18,941 nt of DNA from CAZGKX01 sp964525945 (GTDB taxonomy: Bacteria > Pseudomonadota > Gammaproteobacteria > Legionellales > Legionellaceae): assembly GCA_964525945.1 (NCBI GenBank), contig CAZGKX010000054.1, forward strand, positions 1-18,941, given 5' to 3'. The position numbers and the translations under genes are program-made. Under the pieces are notes generated by a model. The model was given only the letters and a program-made list of their open reading frames with translations, made no database searches and was not told the origin of the DNA. Of this stretch, positions 1 through 7,952 are shown one piece after another; position 1 is the stretch's first letter; the number at the start of each line of letters is the position of its first letter.

Positions 1-1269
1 TTATTGCTTATATCACCCAGTGCGCTGGATTATTCATTGCGCAGCCATTTTAATTTGTCGGCCCCGGGCTTTGGTATGATGTCCGTTGTTTATTATTATG
101 CTTATGTGCCCATGCAATTGCCTGTCGGCGTGTTAATGGATCGCTATGGTCCACGACGTTTATTGACCATCGCTTGCTTAATTTGTGTGGTAGGAACATT
201 CATGTTTGCCGGCACATCGTCGCTTTCTGTTGCCACCATGGGACGATTTTTAGTCGGAATTGGTTCAGCATTTGCATTTGTCGGTGTTTTAAAATTGGCA
301 ACGATTTGGTTGCCCGAAGACAAACTCGGAATGGTGGCTGGTATGACCTCCGCATTGGGAACCGTTGGTGCTATGATAGGCGATAATGCTTTAGGCGGCA
401 TGGTGAATAAGTTTGGTTGGCAACAAGCAACCAATTACACCGCAGTGTTTGGAGTTGGTTTGATGTTTGTATTGTGGTTTGGCCTCCATGACCATAAAAA
501 AGATTTAGAAAGCGGTGGTACCATTGATAGTTTCAAACGCAACATGGTTGATCTGGGCATCATTATTCGCGAGAAACAAATTTGGCTGAACGGTTTATAC
601 GGTTGTTTGGTGTATTTGCCGACCACCGTGTTCGCAGAATTATGGGGTATCCCCTATTTACAACATGCACATGGCTTAACAGAAACTGCCGCAGGCTTTG
701 CAAATTCCATGTTGTTTTTGGGTTTTATGTTGGGTGCTCCTACCATGGGGTATATCTCTGACAAGTTAAAACGACGCAAATTGCCCATGTTGGGTGGGGC
801 GTTGGGTGCTGCGGTTGTCATGCTCGCTATTTTATACCTTCCCGGTTTAACGGAACCGATGGTTGATGCGTTGATGTTTTTATTGGGTTTATTATACAGT
901 GCCTTTACGGACTATTTGGGATTCGAGGTAAATGACNNNNNNNNNNTATACAGTGCCCAAGCGTTGGTCTTTGCAGTGGGACGTGAGCTTAGCCCAGACG
1001 AAGCAGCGGGTACAGCAATCGCGATAACCAATATGATTGTGATGATTGGCGCATTGCTTTTGCAGCCTTTGGTCGGTCGTTTGTTGGATTGGAGCGCGAT
1101 TATAAACCAATCTGGTTTATCCTTGGAGGCCTTGCAGATCGAAAAAATGCAACGTGTTTACACCGCATTTGATTACCAGCTAGCCATGTCCATCATTCCG
1201 CTGGGTATTGTAATTGCCGCTGTTTTAACGTTCTTCATTAAAGAAACCCATGCCCATGCTAAACATTAA
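1..1269 (+). CDS. MFS transporter, 5'-truncated by the window edge
   Basis: This is an inner-membrane major facilitator superfamily permease; the substrate cannot be told from sequence. The MFS loop 2-3 signature GVLMDRYGPRRLL lies near nt 127-165, and a second copy, GYISDKLKRRK, appears in the middle of the protein. Comparison with the neighbouring gene suggests about 35 N-terminal residues (TM1) lie upstream of the window, so the TTG at 4 is not the real start. The stop is TAA 1267-1269, overlapping the next gene by 20 bp, so the two are probably co-transcribed. A 10-N gap at 937-946 sits inside an 18-codon insertion with no counterpart in the paralogue. Removing one copy of the flanking 11-bp repeat restores a continuous MFS sequence, so the insertion is probably an assembly artefact. 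Family assignment is firm; physiological role is unknown. Confidence 0.9.
   Translation, partial: LLLISPSALDYSLRSHFNLSAPGFGMMSVVYYYAYVPMQLPVGVLMDRYGPRRLLTIACLICVVGTFMFAGTSSLSVATMGRFLVGIGSAFAFVGVLKLATIWLPEDKLGMVAGMTSALGTVGAMIGDNALGGMVNKFGWQQATNYTAVFGVGLMFVLWFGLHDHKKDLESGGTIDSFKRNMVDLGIIIREKQIWLNGLYGCLVYLPTTVFAELWGIPYLQHAHGLTETAAGFANSMLFLGFMLGAPTMGYISDKLKRRKLPMLGGALGAAVVMLAILYLPGLTEPMVDALMFLLGLLYSAFTDYLGFEVNDXXXXYSAQALVFAVGRELSPDEAAGTAIAITNMIVMIGALLLQPLVGRLLDWSAIINQSGLSLEALQIEKMQRVYTAFDYQLAMSIIPLGIVIAAVLTFFIKETHAHAKH
893..957. other. Assembly join 1: 10-N gap flanked by an 11-bp direct repeat
   Basis: TATACAGTGCC occurs at 893-903 and again at 947-957, a 54-nt period. Between them lie 33 bases of unexplained sequence (904-936) and 10 N. 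Deleting one period gives GLLYSAQALVFAVGREL, which aligns without gaps to GLFSATEIIIFVMAKEN of the adjacent MFS gene. A mobile element with an 11-bp target duplication collapsed by the assembler is the alternative explanation. Confidence 0.75.
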
Positions 1270-2546
1270 ACCGTCACATAAAAAACAATTCGTCTATGGC
1301 AGCATCATCTGTGCAATAGGCGCTTTATTCTATTGTTATGAATTTATATTAAGAATAGTCCCTGGTGTATTGCAAAGTGAATTGAGTGCGGCGTTTGGGA
1401 ATGTTTCCGCGTCCACTTTTGGTCAAATAGCCGCGTTGTACTATTTCGCTTATTCGCCGATGCAATTGCCTGTGGGCATGTTGATGGATCGCTTTGGCCC
1501 GCGCCGTTTGCTGACATTGGCTTGCCTTTGTTGCACGTTAGGTTCGTACTTATTTTCTTATTCCACGTTCCTGTGGATAGCAGGGATGGGTAGGTTTTTA
1601 GTCGGCTTTGGTTCAGCATTTGCTTTCGTGGGTGTTTTATCATTGGCCATTTAATGGTTACCTCTGCAATATTTTTCATTGGTTGCCGGTTTAATGACCA
1701 CCTTGGGCATGTTGGGATTGGTTTATGGTGAAGTCAAAATCACAGCCATGGCGAGCACCATCGGTTTATCGCATGTGTTGTTGATGCTGGTTACTTTGGG
1801 CGCTATTCTTTCCGGGTTAATTTTCCTTGTGGTTCGAGATGGGCCTGGTAAAGTGAACTTTAAATCGATGCCTTTAAGCCATTTTTTTCGCAGCGTCCTT
1901 AAAGTCCTGATATCCCCACAAATATGGCTTATTGGTTTTGTCGGAATTTGTTTGTATTCCTCGTTATCCGTTTTTGGGGAATTATGGGGTAAATCTTACC
2001 TTGAGCAAGCACACCATTTGTCAAAACCAGAAGCGGCCAAAGCTATTTCTGCGCTGTTTTTAGGGTGGGCTGTTGGCGCACCTGTTTCGGGTTATTTGTC
2101 TGATTTAAGCGGGCGTCGCATCCTGCCTTTGGTCCTTGGTGCTTTGCTGTCTTTGGTGTGTATAGCCATTGTTTTGTATTGTCCTGGCCTGTCTTTTCAT
2201 ACCCTTTGTGGATTGATGTTTTTTTACGGGCTCTTCAGTGCCACAGAAATCATTATTTTTGTCATGGCAAAAGAAAACAGTGGCGCTCAGATGGTGGGTA
2301 CAGTGTTTGCGGTCACCAACATGATTGTGAGCTTTGGCGGCGTTATTTTTCAACCGTTGGTTGGTGTTCTCCTTGATTTATCAGGTGGAGCTCAAACAGT
2401 GAATGGTGAGCATGTATACTCAGTGGCTGATTATCAATTAGCGCTCTCCATTATTCCCATCTCATTGGCAATTNNNNNNNNNNGTTATCCTGCTCTCTTT
2501 TTTCTTAAAAGGTCATAAACAGCACCTCACCAGCGACAGTATCTGA
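1250..2546 (+). pseudogene. MFS transporter interrupted by one in-frame TAA
   Basis: A paralogue of the preceding MFS permease, with the same YYFAYSPMQLPVG and GMLMDRFGPRRLL blocks and a mid-protein loop GYLSDLSGRR. It starts at ATG 1250 (or ATG 1256) inside the end of the first gene. One codon, TAA 1652-1654, interrupts an otherwise continuous frame. The paralogue reads LATIWLP where this gene reads LAI-stop-WLP, so the stop replaces one residue of a conserved helix and no base is gained or lost. Near the 3' end a 10-N gap (2474-2483) shifts the apparent frame. After the gap the frame homologous to the paralogue is VILLSFFLKGHKQHL..., ending at TGA 2544-2546. It may be a recent pseudogene, a strain polymorphism or a base-call error. 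Translation could restart at TTG 1679, but half a transporter is unlikely to work. Confidence 0.8.
2474..2483. other. Assembly join 2: 10-N gap of wrong length
   Basis: The frame before the gap (SIIPISLAI) and the homologous frame after it (VILLSFFLK) align to SIIPLGIVI and AAVLTFFIK of the first MFS gene with no residues missing. The true gap is therefore probably 0 bp. The 10 N put the downstream sequence into a false frame ending at 2518. Confidence 0.65.
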
Positions 2547-2554
2547 AGTGTTAT

Positions 2555-3364
2555 TTATCTAAAAATCGCGATCAATTCATTCACCGCTGCTCGATTAAGT
2601 GGATTAAAATGGATCGATCGCCGCACCGTAAATGTCTTGATCTCCGCCCCTTGGTACAAATGGCGCGTAAATTCAGTGTCATGATTGGATAAAACCACCG
2701 GAATGCCTTGATTAGCGTAGTGCACGGCTAAATGGGCTAAGTTAATTTGCTGTTCTTTCCCGAATTTTTGAACCGTGTAAGACGTAAAATTGGTCTCTTG
2801 CGACAAGGGAGCATAAGGCGGATCGCAATAAATTAAATCGCCTTTTTGGGCCAATTGAAATGTCTTTTGAAAATCACTTTCAATAAACTCTGCGTGCTTG
2901 CTTTTTTTGAAAAAATATTCCATTTCAATTTGTGGAAAATAGGGTTTCGTGTAACGGCCAAAAGGCACATTATAAATGCCCTGTTGATTGTAACGGCATA
3001 AACCATTGTAGCCATGCCGATTCAAATACAGAAATAATGCAGCTCGCTCTCGATGGTTACTGCTGGCATTAAATTGCTTCCTAAATTTATAGTACGTTTC
3101 GGCATTGTTGTTTGAATGGGCAAAAAATTCTTTGCAATATGCAATAAAAGAATCACCTTCATTTTTTAAATGTTGAAACACCAGGACAAGATCATTATTT
3201 TGTTCGGCCAACAAATAATGAGAGAAATGAGCGTTTATAAAAACACTTCCGGAACCTGCGAAGGGTTCGATAAGACGATCGGCTGCGGGAAGCTCATCCA
3301 ATAGGTATTTAAGACAGCGGTATTTGCTGCCTGCCCATTTTAAAAAAGAACGTGTGTATCGCAT
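2555..3364 (-). CDS. dam: Dam-type DNA adenine methyltransferase (GATC)
   Basis: Transfers a methyl group from S-adenosylmethionine to N6 of adenine, in this family normally within GATC, serving mismatch repair, replication timing and gene regulation. The 269 residues are close to the 278 of the E. coli enzyme. Motifs are in the alpha-class order: FLKWAGSK at residues 7-14, the AdoMet-binding EPFAGSG at 33-39, RHGYNGLCRYN at 116-126, and catalytic DPPY at 181-184. Only 2 bp separate its ATG from the stop of the upstream permease, so it is very likely translated from the same message as the tyrP-like genes. It converges on the MFS genes with 8 bp between stops. No restriction endonuclease partner is visible, which favours a housekeeping or regulatory methylase. 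GATC specificity is inferred from family likeness. Confidence 0.93.
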   Translation of the reverse strand: MRYTRSFLKWAGSKYRCLKYLLDELPAADRLIEPFAGSGSVFINAHFSHYLLAEQNNDLVLVFQHLKNEGDSFIAYCKEFFAHSNNNAETYYKFRKQFNASSNHRERAALFLYLNRHGYNGLCRYNQQGIYNVPFGRYTKPYFPQIEMEYFFKKSKHAEFIESDFQKTFQLAQKGDLIYCDPPYAPLSQETNFTSYTVQKFGKEQQINLAHLAVHYANQGIPVVLSNHDTEFTRHLYQGAEIKTFTVRRSIHFNPLNRAAVNELIAIFR

Positions 3365-3366
3365 TT

Positions 3367-4554
3367 TTAAAAATGAGCCAAGTACAGCAAGTAGACGGCA
3401 ATGCCTCCGACCACTGACAAGCCGACGTTACCGCCTGGAATGATGATGGTATCGCGATTGGTCTCCTGCACGCGACCTCGCCATGCCATGCCTACAGGCA
3501 GCAGCAATAATAAAATCACACAACAAATCCCTGCGTAATTTAAAGCGTGGAGGTAGATACCTGGGTTAATGAGCACAATAGCAAGAGGGGGAACAAACGT
3601 CAGCAACAATATGCTTTTGCCTTGCCTCCCCATTTTCTTTAATTTTAAACCATCGGCTAAGAAGTCAAATAAACCCAGCGAGACACCCAAAAATGCCGTG
3701 ATCATGCAAATCGAGGTAAAAAAGGCAAAAAAACCGGTAATCCATTGGCTTTGCACGGATAGACTCAATGCATCCGTTAGTCCGCTGGTTGCATGCTGGC
3801 TGCTCATCAAAGCCAACAAACCATTGCTACCGTCCCGATCGACGACCCCCATGATGACGGCTATCCAAACAATGTAGCAGCAGAGTGGTATTAACGATCC
3901 ATAAAATATAACTTTACGCAAAGAGCAGATATCATCGGCAAAATATTCGCGTAAACTCGGTACAATGGACGCAAACCCAAAGGATGTGATCAGTATCATC
4001 AAACTGCCTGTAATGGCCTGAAAAGAGCCACCGCTTAATCGAGGCAGTTGCACGTACGGGCTTATAATGAACACCAACAATAAATAGACACCTAATTTAC
4101 CAAACATCAAGCCGCGATTCACATAATCAACAGCACGAATGCCTTGATAAACAATGGTGCTAAAAAGCGTGGTAAACAATAAAACAGTTGCCCAATTGGG
4201 TAAAGCAACCCCCATTTTATGCAAAATGCCGTTGAAAACATCGCTACCACCAGAAATATAGGCTGCAAGCAAGGTGTACAATAAAAATAAATAGGTGATC
4301 CACGCAATAATTTGACCGGGAAGGCCCAGTGTGGATTTCGCCATGGTGACCATATTGCTGCCAGCAGGCAGACGTAGGTTTACCTCCAGAATTAACAAAG
4401 CACCAATCGTCATGACCAACCAGCAACAAAAAAGGAAAAAAATAGAATTGGTCAAGCCGACAGCAGCTGTTGATACGGGTAATGCCAGCATGCCACCACC
4501 AATAGATGTACCCACAATCAACAACACACCACCTATTAGTTTCGAATTAGCCAT
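3367..4554 (-). CDS. tyrP: Aromatic amino acid permease, TyrP/Mtr family (copy 1)
   Basis: A proton-coupled inner-membrane importer of the hydroxy/aromatic amino acid permease family (TyrP, Mtr, TnaB), probably for tyrosine or tryptophan. The 395 residues are almost wholly hydrophobic, with about 11 membrane segments. The N-terminal signature GTSIGGGMLALP (residues 15-26) corresponds to the GTTIGAGMLAMP block of E. coli members. Other blocks shared with copy 2 are LFLLYTLLAAYISGG, SFGFASIVPSLREYF and LNYAGICCVILLLLLP. ATG 4554 is preceded by AGGT five bases upstream. Its stop lies 2 bp before dam. Exact substrate is not decidable. Paired TyrP genes are known in other intracellular bacteria such as Chlamydia. 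Confidence 0.9.
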   Translation of the reverse strand: MANSKLIGGVLLIVGTSIGGGMLALPVSTAAVGLTNSIFFLFCCWLVMTIGALLILEVNLRLPAGSNMVTMAKSTLGLPGQIIAWITYLFLLYTLLAAYISGGSDVFNGILHKMGVALPNWATVLLFTTLFSTIVYQGIRAVDYVNRGLMFGKLGVYLLLVFIISPYVQLPRLSGGSFQAITGSLMILITSFGFASIVPSLREYFADDICSLRKVIFYGSLIPLCCYIVWIAVIMGVVDRDGSNGLLALMSSQHATSGLTDALSLSVQSQWITGFFAFFTSICMITAFLGVSLGLFDFLADGLKLKKMGRQGKSILLLTFVPPLAIVLINPGIYLHALNYAGICCVILLLLLPVGMAWRGRVQETNRDTIIIPGGNVGLSVVGGIAVYLLYLAHF

Positions 4555-4636
4555 CGGGCACCTATACCTGTAAATGATTAAAATTAATACAATATGATAC
4601 TTAATAAACCATAGGGTGTCAAATGGATATCATTAC

Positions 4637-5812
4637 TCAAATTGCAATAACAAGCAATATAAGTGAGCAGATTATCAAGGCTAATTGACAAAATTTTCCA
4701 CCGAAGACCGTAAAGTGCGAGGCATAGTGCCTTCGCCCAAAAAATGACATCAATGCGGGCAACAACAACAACAAAATAACACAAAAAAATCCTGCATAGT
4801 TAAGTGCATAAAGATATGCGCCTGGATAAAAAATGACAATGATCACGGGGGGCAAAAAAGTAAGTAAAAATAAAACAATACCCTCTTTGCCTTTTTTTTC
4901 CATGGCTAATCCATCAGCCAGAAAACTGATCAGACAAAGTGATACACCCAGAAAAGCGGTGAGCATGCAAATGGTGGTAAAAAAATTAAATAAAGAACTG
5001 ATCAGATTATTACTGATTTGATGCTCAATAAGGCCGGCAAGTTTACTTGTGGCATGGGCATCGTTCATAAGCGCTATCAAGCCATCTTGACCTTGCGAAG
5101 GCAAGCTCCCAATAATCACAGCGTCCCATGCCAAGTAGCAAAAAAGAGGGATAAGCGAACCAATGATGATGACTTTTTTTAATTGTTTCACGTCGTCATT
5201 AAAATATTCCCTTAAATTAGGAATAATGATAGCAAAACCAAAGGACGTGATTAAAATCATGACAGAACTGGTGATATAGTGAGCAGCACCGCCTTGAAAA
5301 TGTTCCAGATGGATGGAGGGACTGATTAAAACAACCAGCACAGCATACACCGCAAGCTTGGCAAACATTAAATTTCGATTTAATAAATCAACAGCGCGAA
5401 TGCCGCCATACACCACCAATCCAAACATCAGGGTAAACAATACCGTTAATTGCCAATCAGGAATATGAATATTGATGTGTTGCAATAAACCATTGATGAC
5501 ATCCGCGCCACCAGAAATGTAGGCTGAAAGCAATGAATACAATAGAAAAAGATAGCTAAGCCATGCAACGACTAACCCCGAATTGCCCAGCGTCGCGCTT
5601 GCCATGGAGATCATATTTTTACCCGGAGGCAAATACAAATTGACTTCTAAAATAAAGAGCGCGCCCAATGTCATCAATAACCAACAGATCAATAAAAAAA
5701 ACGAAGATTGCCAAAATCCTGTTGCAGCGTTTGCGATGGGCAATGCTAGCATTCCCCCTCCGATGGAGGTACCAACAATCAATAGAATTCCACCGATAAA
5801 TCGTGAATCCAT
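4637..5812 (-). CDS. tyrP: Aromatic amino acid permease, TyrP/Mtr family (copy 2)
   Basis: Tandem paralogue of the next gene, with the same permease architecture (391 residues, about 11 membrane segments) and GTSIGGGMLALP at residues 14-25. I place the start at ATG 5812 (MDSRFIGG) rather than the in-frame TTG at 5827: GAGAGG lies 7 bases upstream of the ATG, and MDSRFIGG aligns with MANSKLIGG of copy 1. The copies are clearly diverged, so this is an old duplication that may divide tyrosine, tryptophan and phenylalanine uptake. It follows the lipoprotein gene by 22 bp and precedes copy 1 by 82 bp. That 82-bp spacer is AT-rich with no evident terminator, so all four genes may form one operon. 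Confidence 0.9.
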   Translation of the reverse strand: MDSRFIGGILLIVGTSIGGGMLALPIANAATGFWQSSFFLLICWLLMTLGALFILEVNLYLPPGKNMISMASATLGNSGLVVAWLSYLFLLYSLLSAYISGGADVINGLLQHINIHIPDWQLTVLFTLMFGLVVYGGIRAVDLLNRNLMFAKLAVYAVLVVLISPSIHLEHFQGGAAHYITSSVMILITSFGFAIIIPNLREYFNDDVKQLKKVIIIGSLIPLFCYLAWDAVIIGSLPSQGQDGLIALMNDAHATSKLAGLIEHQISNNLISSLFNFFTTICMLTAFLGVSLCLISFLADGLAMEKKGKEGIVLFLLTFLPPVIIVIFYPGAYLYALNYAGFFCVILLLLLPALMSFFGRRHYASHFTVFGGKFCQLALIICSLILLVIAI

Positions 5813-5834
5813 AAGGAAACCTCTCAAAAGTAAA

Positions 5835-6521
5835 TTATTTCATGCTTGTGTTTAGCGGAGCTTGTGATTGCGGCTTTTCACGTATATTTGTCCACTGAAT
5901 TTCAATGCGTCGGTTGTAAGCACTGCCATGAACAAGTTTGTTATCGCCAATGGTGTTTTTATCACCGTAGCCTTCAGCTTTTAGCAATTGCGCGGGGATA
6001 TTATGCGCCCATAAAAAAGTTACCATTGCTTCGGCTTGTGCTTGTGAAAGCATGCGTTTATGGTGTTTTGAGCCAATATTATCGGTAAATCCTGCAACAT
6101 AAATGCGGGTACAAGGGTAAAATTTAATGAGCTTAACAATATTGTTCAAACCCGCATAGCATAATTCATTTAAATGGGCGCTGTTAAATTGGTAGTAATG
6201 ATCGATGGGCACAATAAGCGTTAATGTATCGCCGTATTCCACAAATTGGATATCTTGTTTTTTTAGCTCGTCGACTATTCCATGTTTGTTGACTCGGTAA
6301 ATATTAAGCCCAGTGCCCGCACCGGCACCAATGGCCGCTCCCAGCAAAGTATTGCCAAGCAAGGTGCCGGTAATGGCGCCTACACCCGCGCCGGTAAGCG
6401 TGCGCTTAAAGGAAGGTGGCTCTGGGTTAAAATTATTGAACGGGGGGTGAAAGCAGCCATTAAGACTCAATGATGCAAGACTAAAGCAAGTTAGATGCAC
6501 GATGGATTTCTTGACTGACAT
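5835..6521 (-). CDS. OmpA-family lipoprotein with glycine zipper
   Basis: Predicted outer-membrane lipoprotein that binds peptidoglycan. The N-terminus has a lysine pair and a hydrophobic stretch ending in a lipobox-like SLNGC with Cys23 as the candidate lipidated residue. A glycine-zipper membrane segment rich in G, A and T follows at about 44-71. Residues about 100-200 form an OmpA C-terminal domain: the YYQFNSAHL strand, GFTDNIG (144-150, where family members bind diaminopimelate), LSQAQAEA (158-165) and YNRRIEI (192-198). The 228-residue layout resembles the C-OmpA lipoproteins of Legionella and, more loosely, DotK/IcmN; no Dot/Icm gene is nearby, so a secretion role is not claimed. AAGGAG sits 5-6 bases before ATG 6521. 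It is first in the run leading to tyrP-tyrP-dam. Confidence 0.85.
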   Translation of the reverse strand: MSVKKSIVHLTCFSLASLSLNGCFHPPFNNFNPEPPSFKRTLTGAGVGAITGTLLGNTLLGAAIGAGAGTGLNIYRVNKHGIVDELKKQDIQFVEYGDTLTLIVPIDHYYQFNSAHLNELCYAGLNNIVKLIKFYPCTRIYVAGFTDNIGSKHHKRMLSQAQAEAMVTFLWAHNIPAQLLKAEGYGDKNTIGDNKLVHGSAYNRRIEIQWTNIREKPQSQAPLNTSMK

Positions 6522-6778
6522 TTCTGCTCCTTTCTCAAAACAAAATACATTATTAAGGAATGCATCGTATTTCGCAACCGCAGTTTTGTCGAATAGCCTG
6601 ATTGTATAGCACTAAACGGTAATTGTATGAAAGAAGAGAGTAAAAATAATCGAGATTTACCGGGATTCAATGGGTTATTCATTGATACTTATTTCAATAT
6701 TATTTTGCTGCATTCAGAAACAATCGCTCAGTAATTCCAATGTATAGGTGAGCCAGTATTGCGGCCTATTTGCGCAAA

Positions 6779-7636
6779 CTAACTTGAAAATGAAATAATT
6801 TTTTCATTCACTAAATCTGGCTGATCAATGGACACCATATGTTTTGCTGCTGAGATAGTAAGGATTGTAATATGTGGCGCAACGGATCGGACACGCGCAG
6901 CAACTTTTTTTGCATCATAAAGAACCTCTTCTTCACCCAGAAATAGTAAAGTCCGAATGGGAAACTGAGCCAACTCATCATCTGAAATAATAGGAATTTT
7001 AGTTGTATTCAGTTTATACGACTGTACTTGCGTTACAAAAGACTGTATGAATTCAGTCGAAAAATCTTTACCTTTTGAAGAGATATACTCTAAAAAATTT
7101 TTGGCAAACAACGTTGTGGGTAATATATTGGCAAAAAGCCCACGAAATATGAATTCAAGTCGCATCTTTAACAGTGATGGTGGCGCGAGCATGATAAGAG
7201 AATCGATATATTGAGGAAATGTTAGTGCAAATTGATGAGCAAGTGTTCCGCCAAGGGAAGCTCCGCATAATGCAGCTTTGTTAAGGTCTAATGCGACAAA
7301 AATTTCTTTCAGCCAAGTTGAATATTCTGTAATTTGCGCAGGCCGAGTACCAGCGCTTTTACCGGCTTCTCCAATAATATCTATTGCATAAACCCTAAAA
7401 TGCTTTGAGAGCGCAGCCACATTATCAAACCACATCGTAGAGTTTCCGCCACCACCATGTAATAGAACAAGGGGCTTAGCCTCTTTTACACCTGATATGA
7501 GCACGTATGTTTCGCCGAAGGTGGTTTCTACTGTCCGATCTTCATAAGACACAGGCCATTGAGTGAGCGTTTCTTCATAAATTTGAAGCGCCTTTTTCTT
7601 AGCATGATCAGATTTATAAGCAGTTTGAGTTGTCAT
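6779..7636 (-). CDS. Alpha/beta-fold hydrolase
   Basis: A soluble, probably cytoplasmic serine hydrolase of 285 residues with no signal peptide. The oxyanion loop is LLHGGGGNS (about 58-66). The nucleophile elbow is GASLGG (125-130, Ser127). An acidic site follows strand 7 in LFLGEEEVLYD (241-251), and His266 in AAKHMVSIDQPD completes a plausible triad. A cap region occupies about 155-225. Such proteins cleave esters, lactones or C-C bonds; the substrate cannot be guessed. GGAGA lies 7 bases upstream of ATG 7636, which supports this start. It is monocistronic, with 257 bp to the lipoprotein gene downstream and a divergent small ORF upstream. It has a weaker link to its surroundings than its neighbours do and may be an accessory gain. 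Confidence 0.87.
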   Translation of the reverse strand: MTTQTAYKSDHAKKKALQIYEETLTQWPVSYEDRTVETTFGETYVLISGVKEAKPLVLLHGGGGNSTMWFDNVAALSKHFRVYAIDIIGEAGKSAGTRPAQITEYSTWLKEIFVALDLNKAALCGASLGGTLAHQFALTFPQYIDSLIMLAPPSLLKMRLEFIFRGLFANILPTTLFAKNFLEYISSKGKDFSTEFIQSFVTQVQSYKLNTTKIPIISDDELAQFPIRTLLFLGEEEVLYDAKKVAARVRSVAPHITILTISAAKHMVSIDQPDLVNEKIISFSS

Positions 7637-7638
7637 AA

Positions 7639-7857
7639 ATGATTCTCCAAATGGACGGGTTGAGTTTACCTCAACATGCTGCTCCCTTGAAGCAAAGACG
7701 AATCAAATATTTTTATCCCTTGGATAACTCAGAACTAATGCGTGTGAATTTATGGATACCCGATAAAGCGTTTACAGTGCGCGTGATCCGCTGTGTTAAC
7801 GTGGAAACATCAGAGTCTGTCTTTATTGCTGGCACATATTCAGTGAGTACAAGCTAA
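7639..7857 (+). CDS. Small hypothetical protein, doubtful
   Basis: A 72-codon frame (from ATG 7639; an internal ATG at 7651 gives 68 residues) that I do not recognise. The product is soluble, with no signal peptide, membrane segment or known motif. Its first ATG lies only 3 bp from the divergent hydrolase start and overlaps that gene's ribosome-binding site, so 7651 is the better start if it is real. Any hydrolase promoter would have to lie inside this frame. It could be a real small gene, the remaining end of a longer gene cut by arrival of the hydrolase, or chance. Confidence 0.3.
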   Translation: MILQMDGLSLPQHAAPLKQRRIKYFYPLDNSELMRVNLWIPDKAFTVRVIRCVNVETSESVFIAGTYSVSTS

Positions 7858-7952
7858 ATTTGGACGGGTCATTACCGAGTCATTGTGCTTATTTCTGCTA
7901 TTCTTAATGTATGACTTCAAACAGGCGTTGATCATGGACCATGGAATAATGC

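Noticed and set aside
904..936. Left end of an insertion sequence
   Set aside because: No terminal inverted repeat can be seen, and the protein alignment is restored simply by removing the segment; kept only as an alternative.
5835..6521. Identification of the lipoprotein as DotK/IcmN of the Dot/Icm system
   Set aside because: The OmpA domain is shared by many lipoproteins, the protein has an added glycine zipper, and no dot/icm genes are nearby.
6491..6682. 63-codon minus-strand frame upstream of the lipoprotein
   Set aside because: It overlaps the lipoprotein start in another frame and lacks a start signal; the AAGGAG site belongs to the lipoprotein.
6627..6734. 35-codon plus-strand frame (MKEESKNNRDLPG...) in the lipoprotein-hydrolase spacer
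   Set aside because: No ribosome-binding site, no recognisable family and a length expected by chance.
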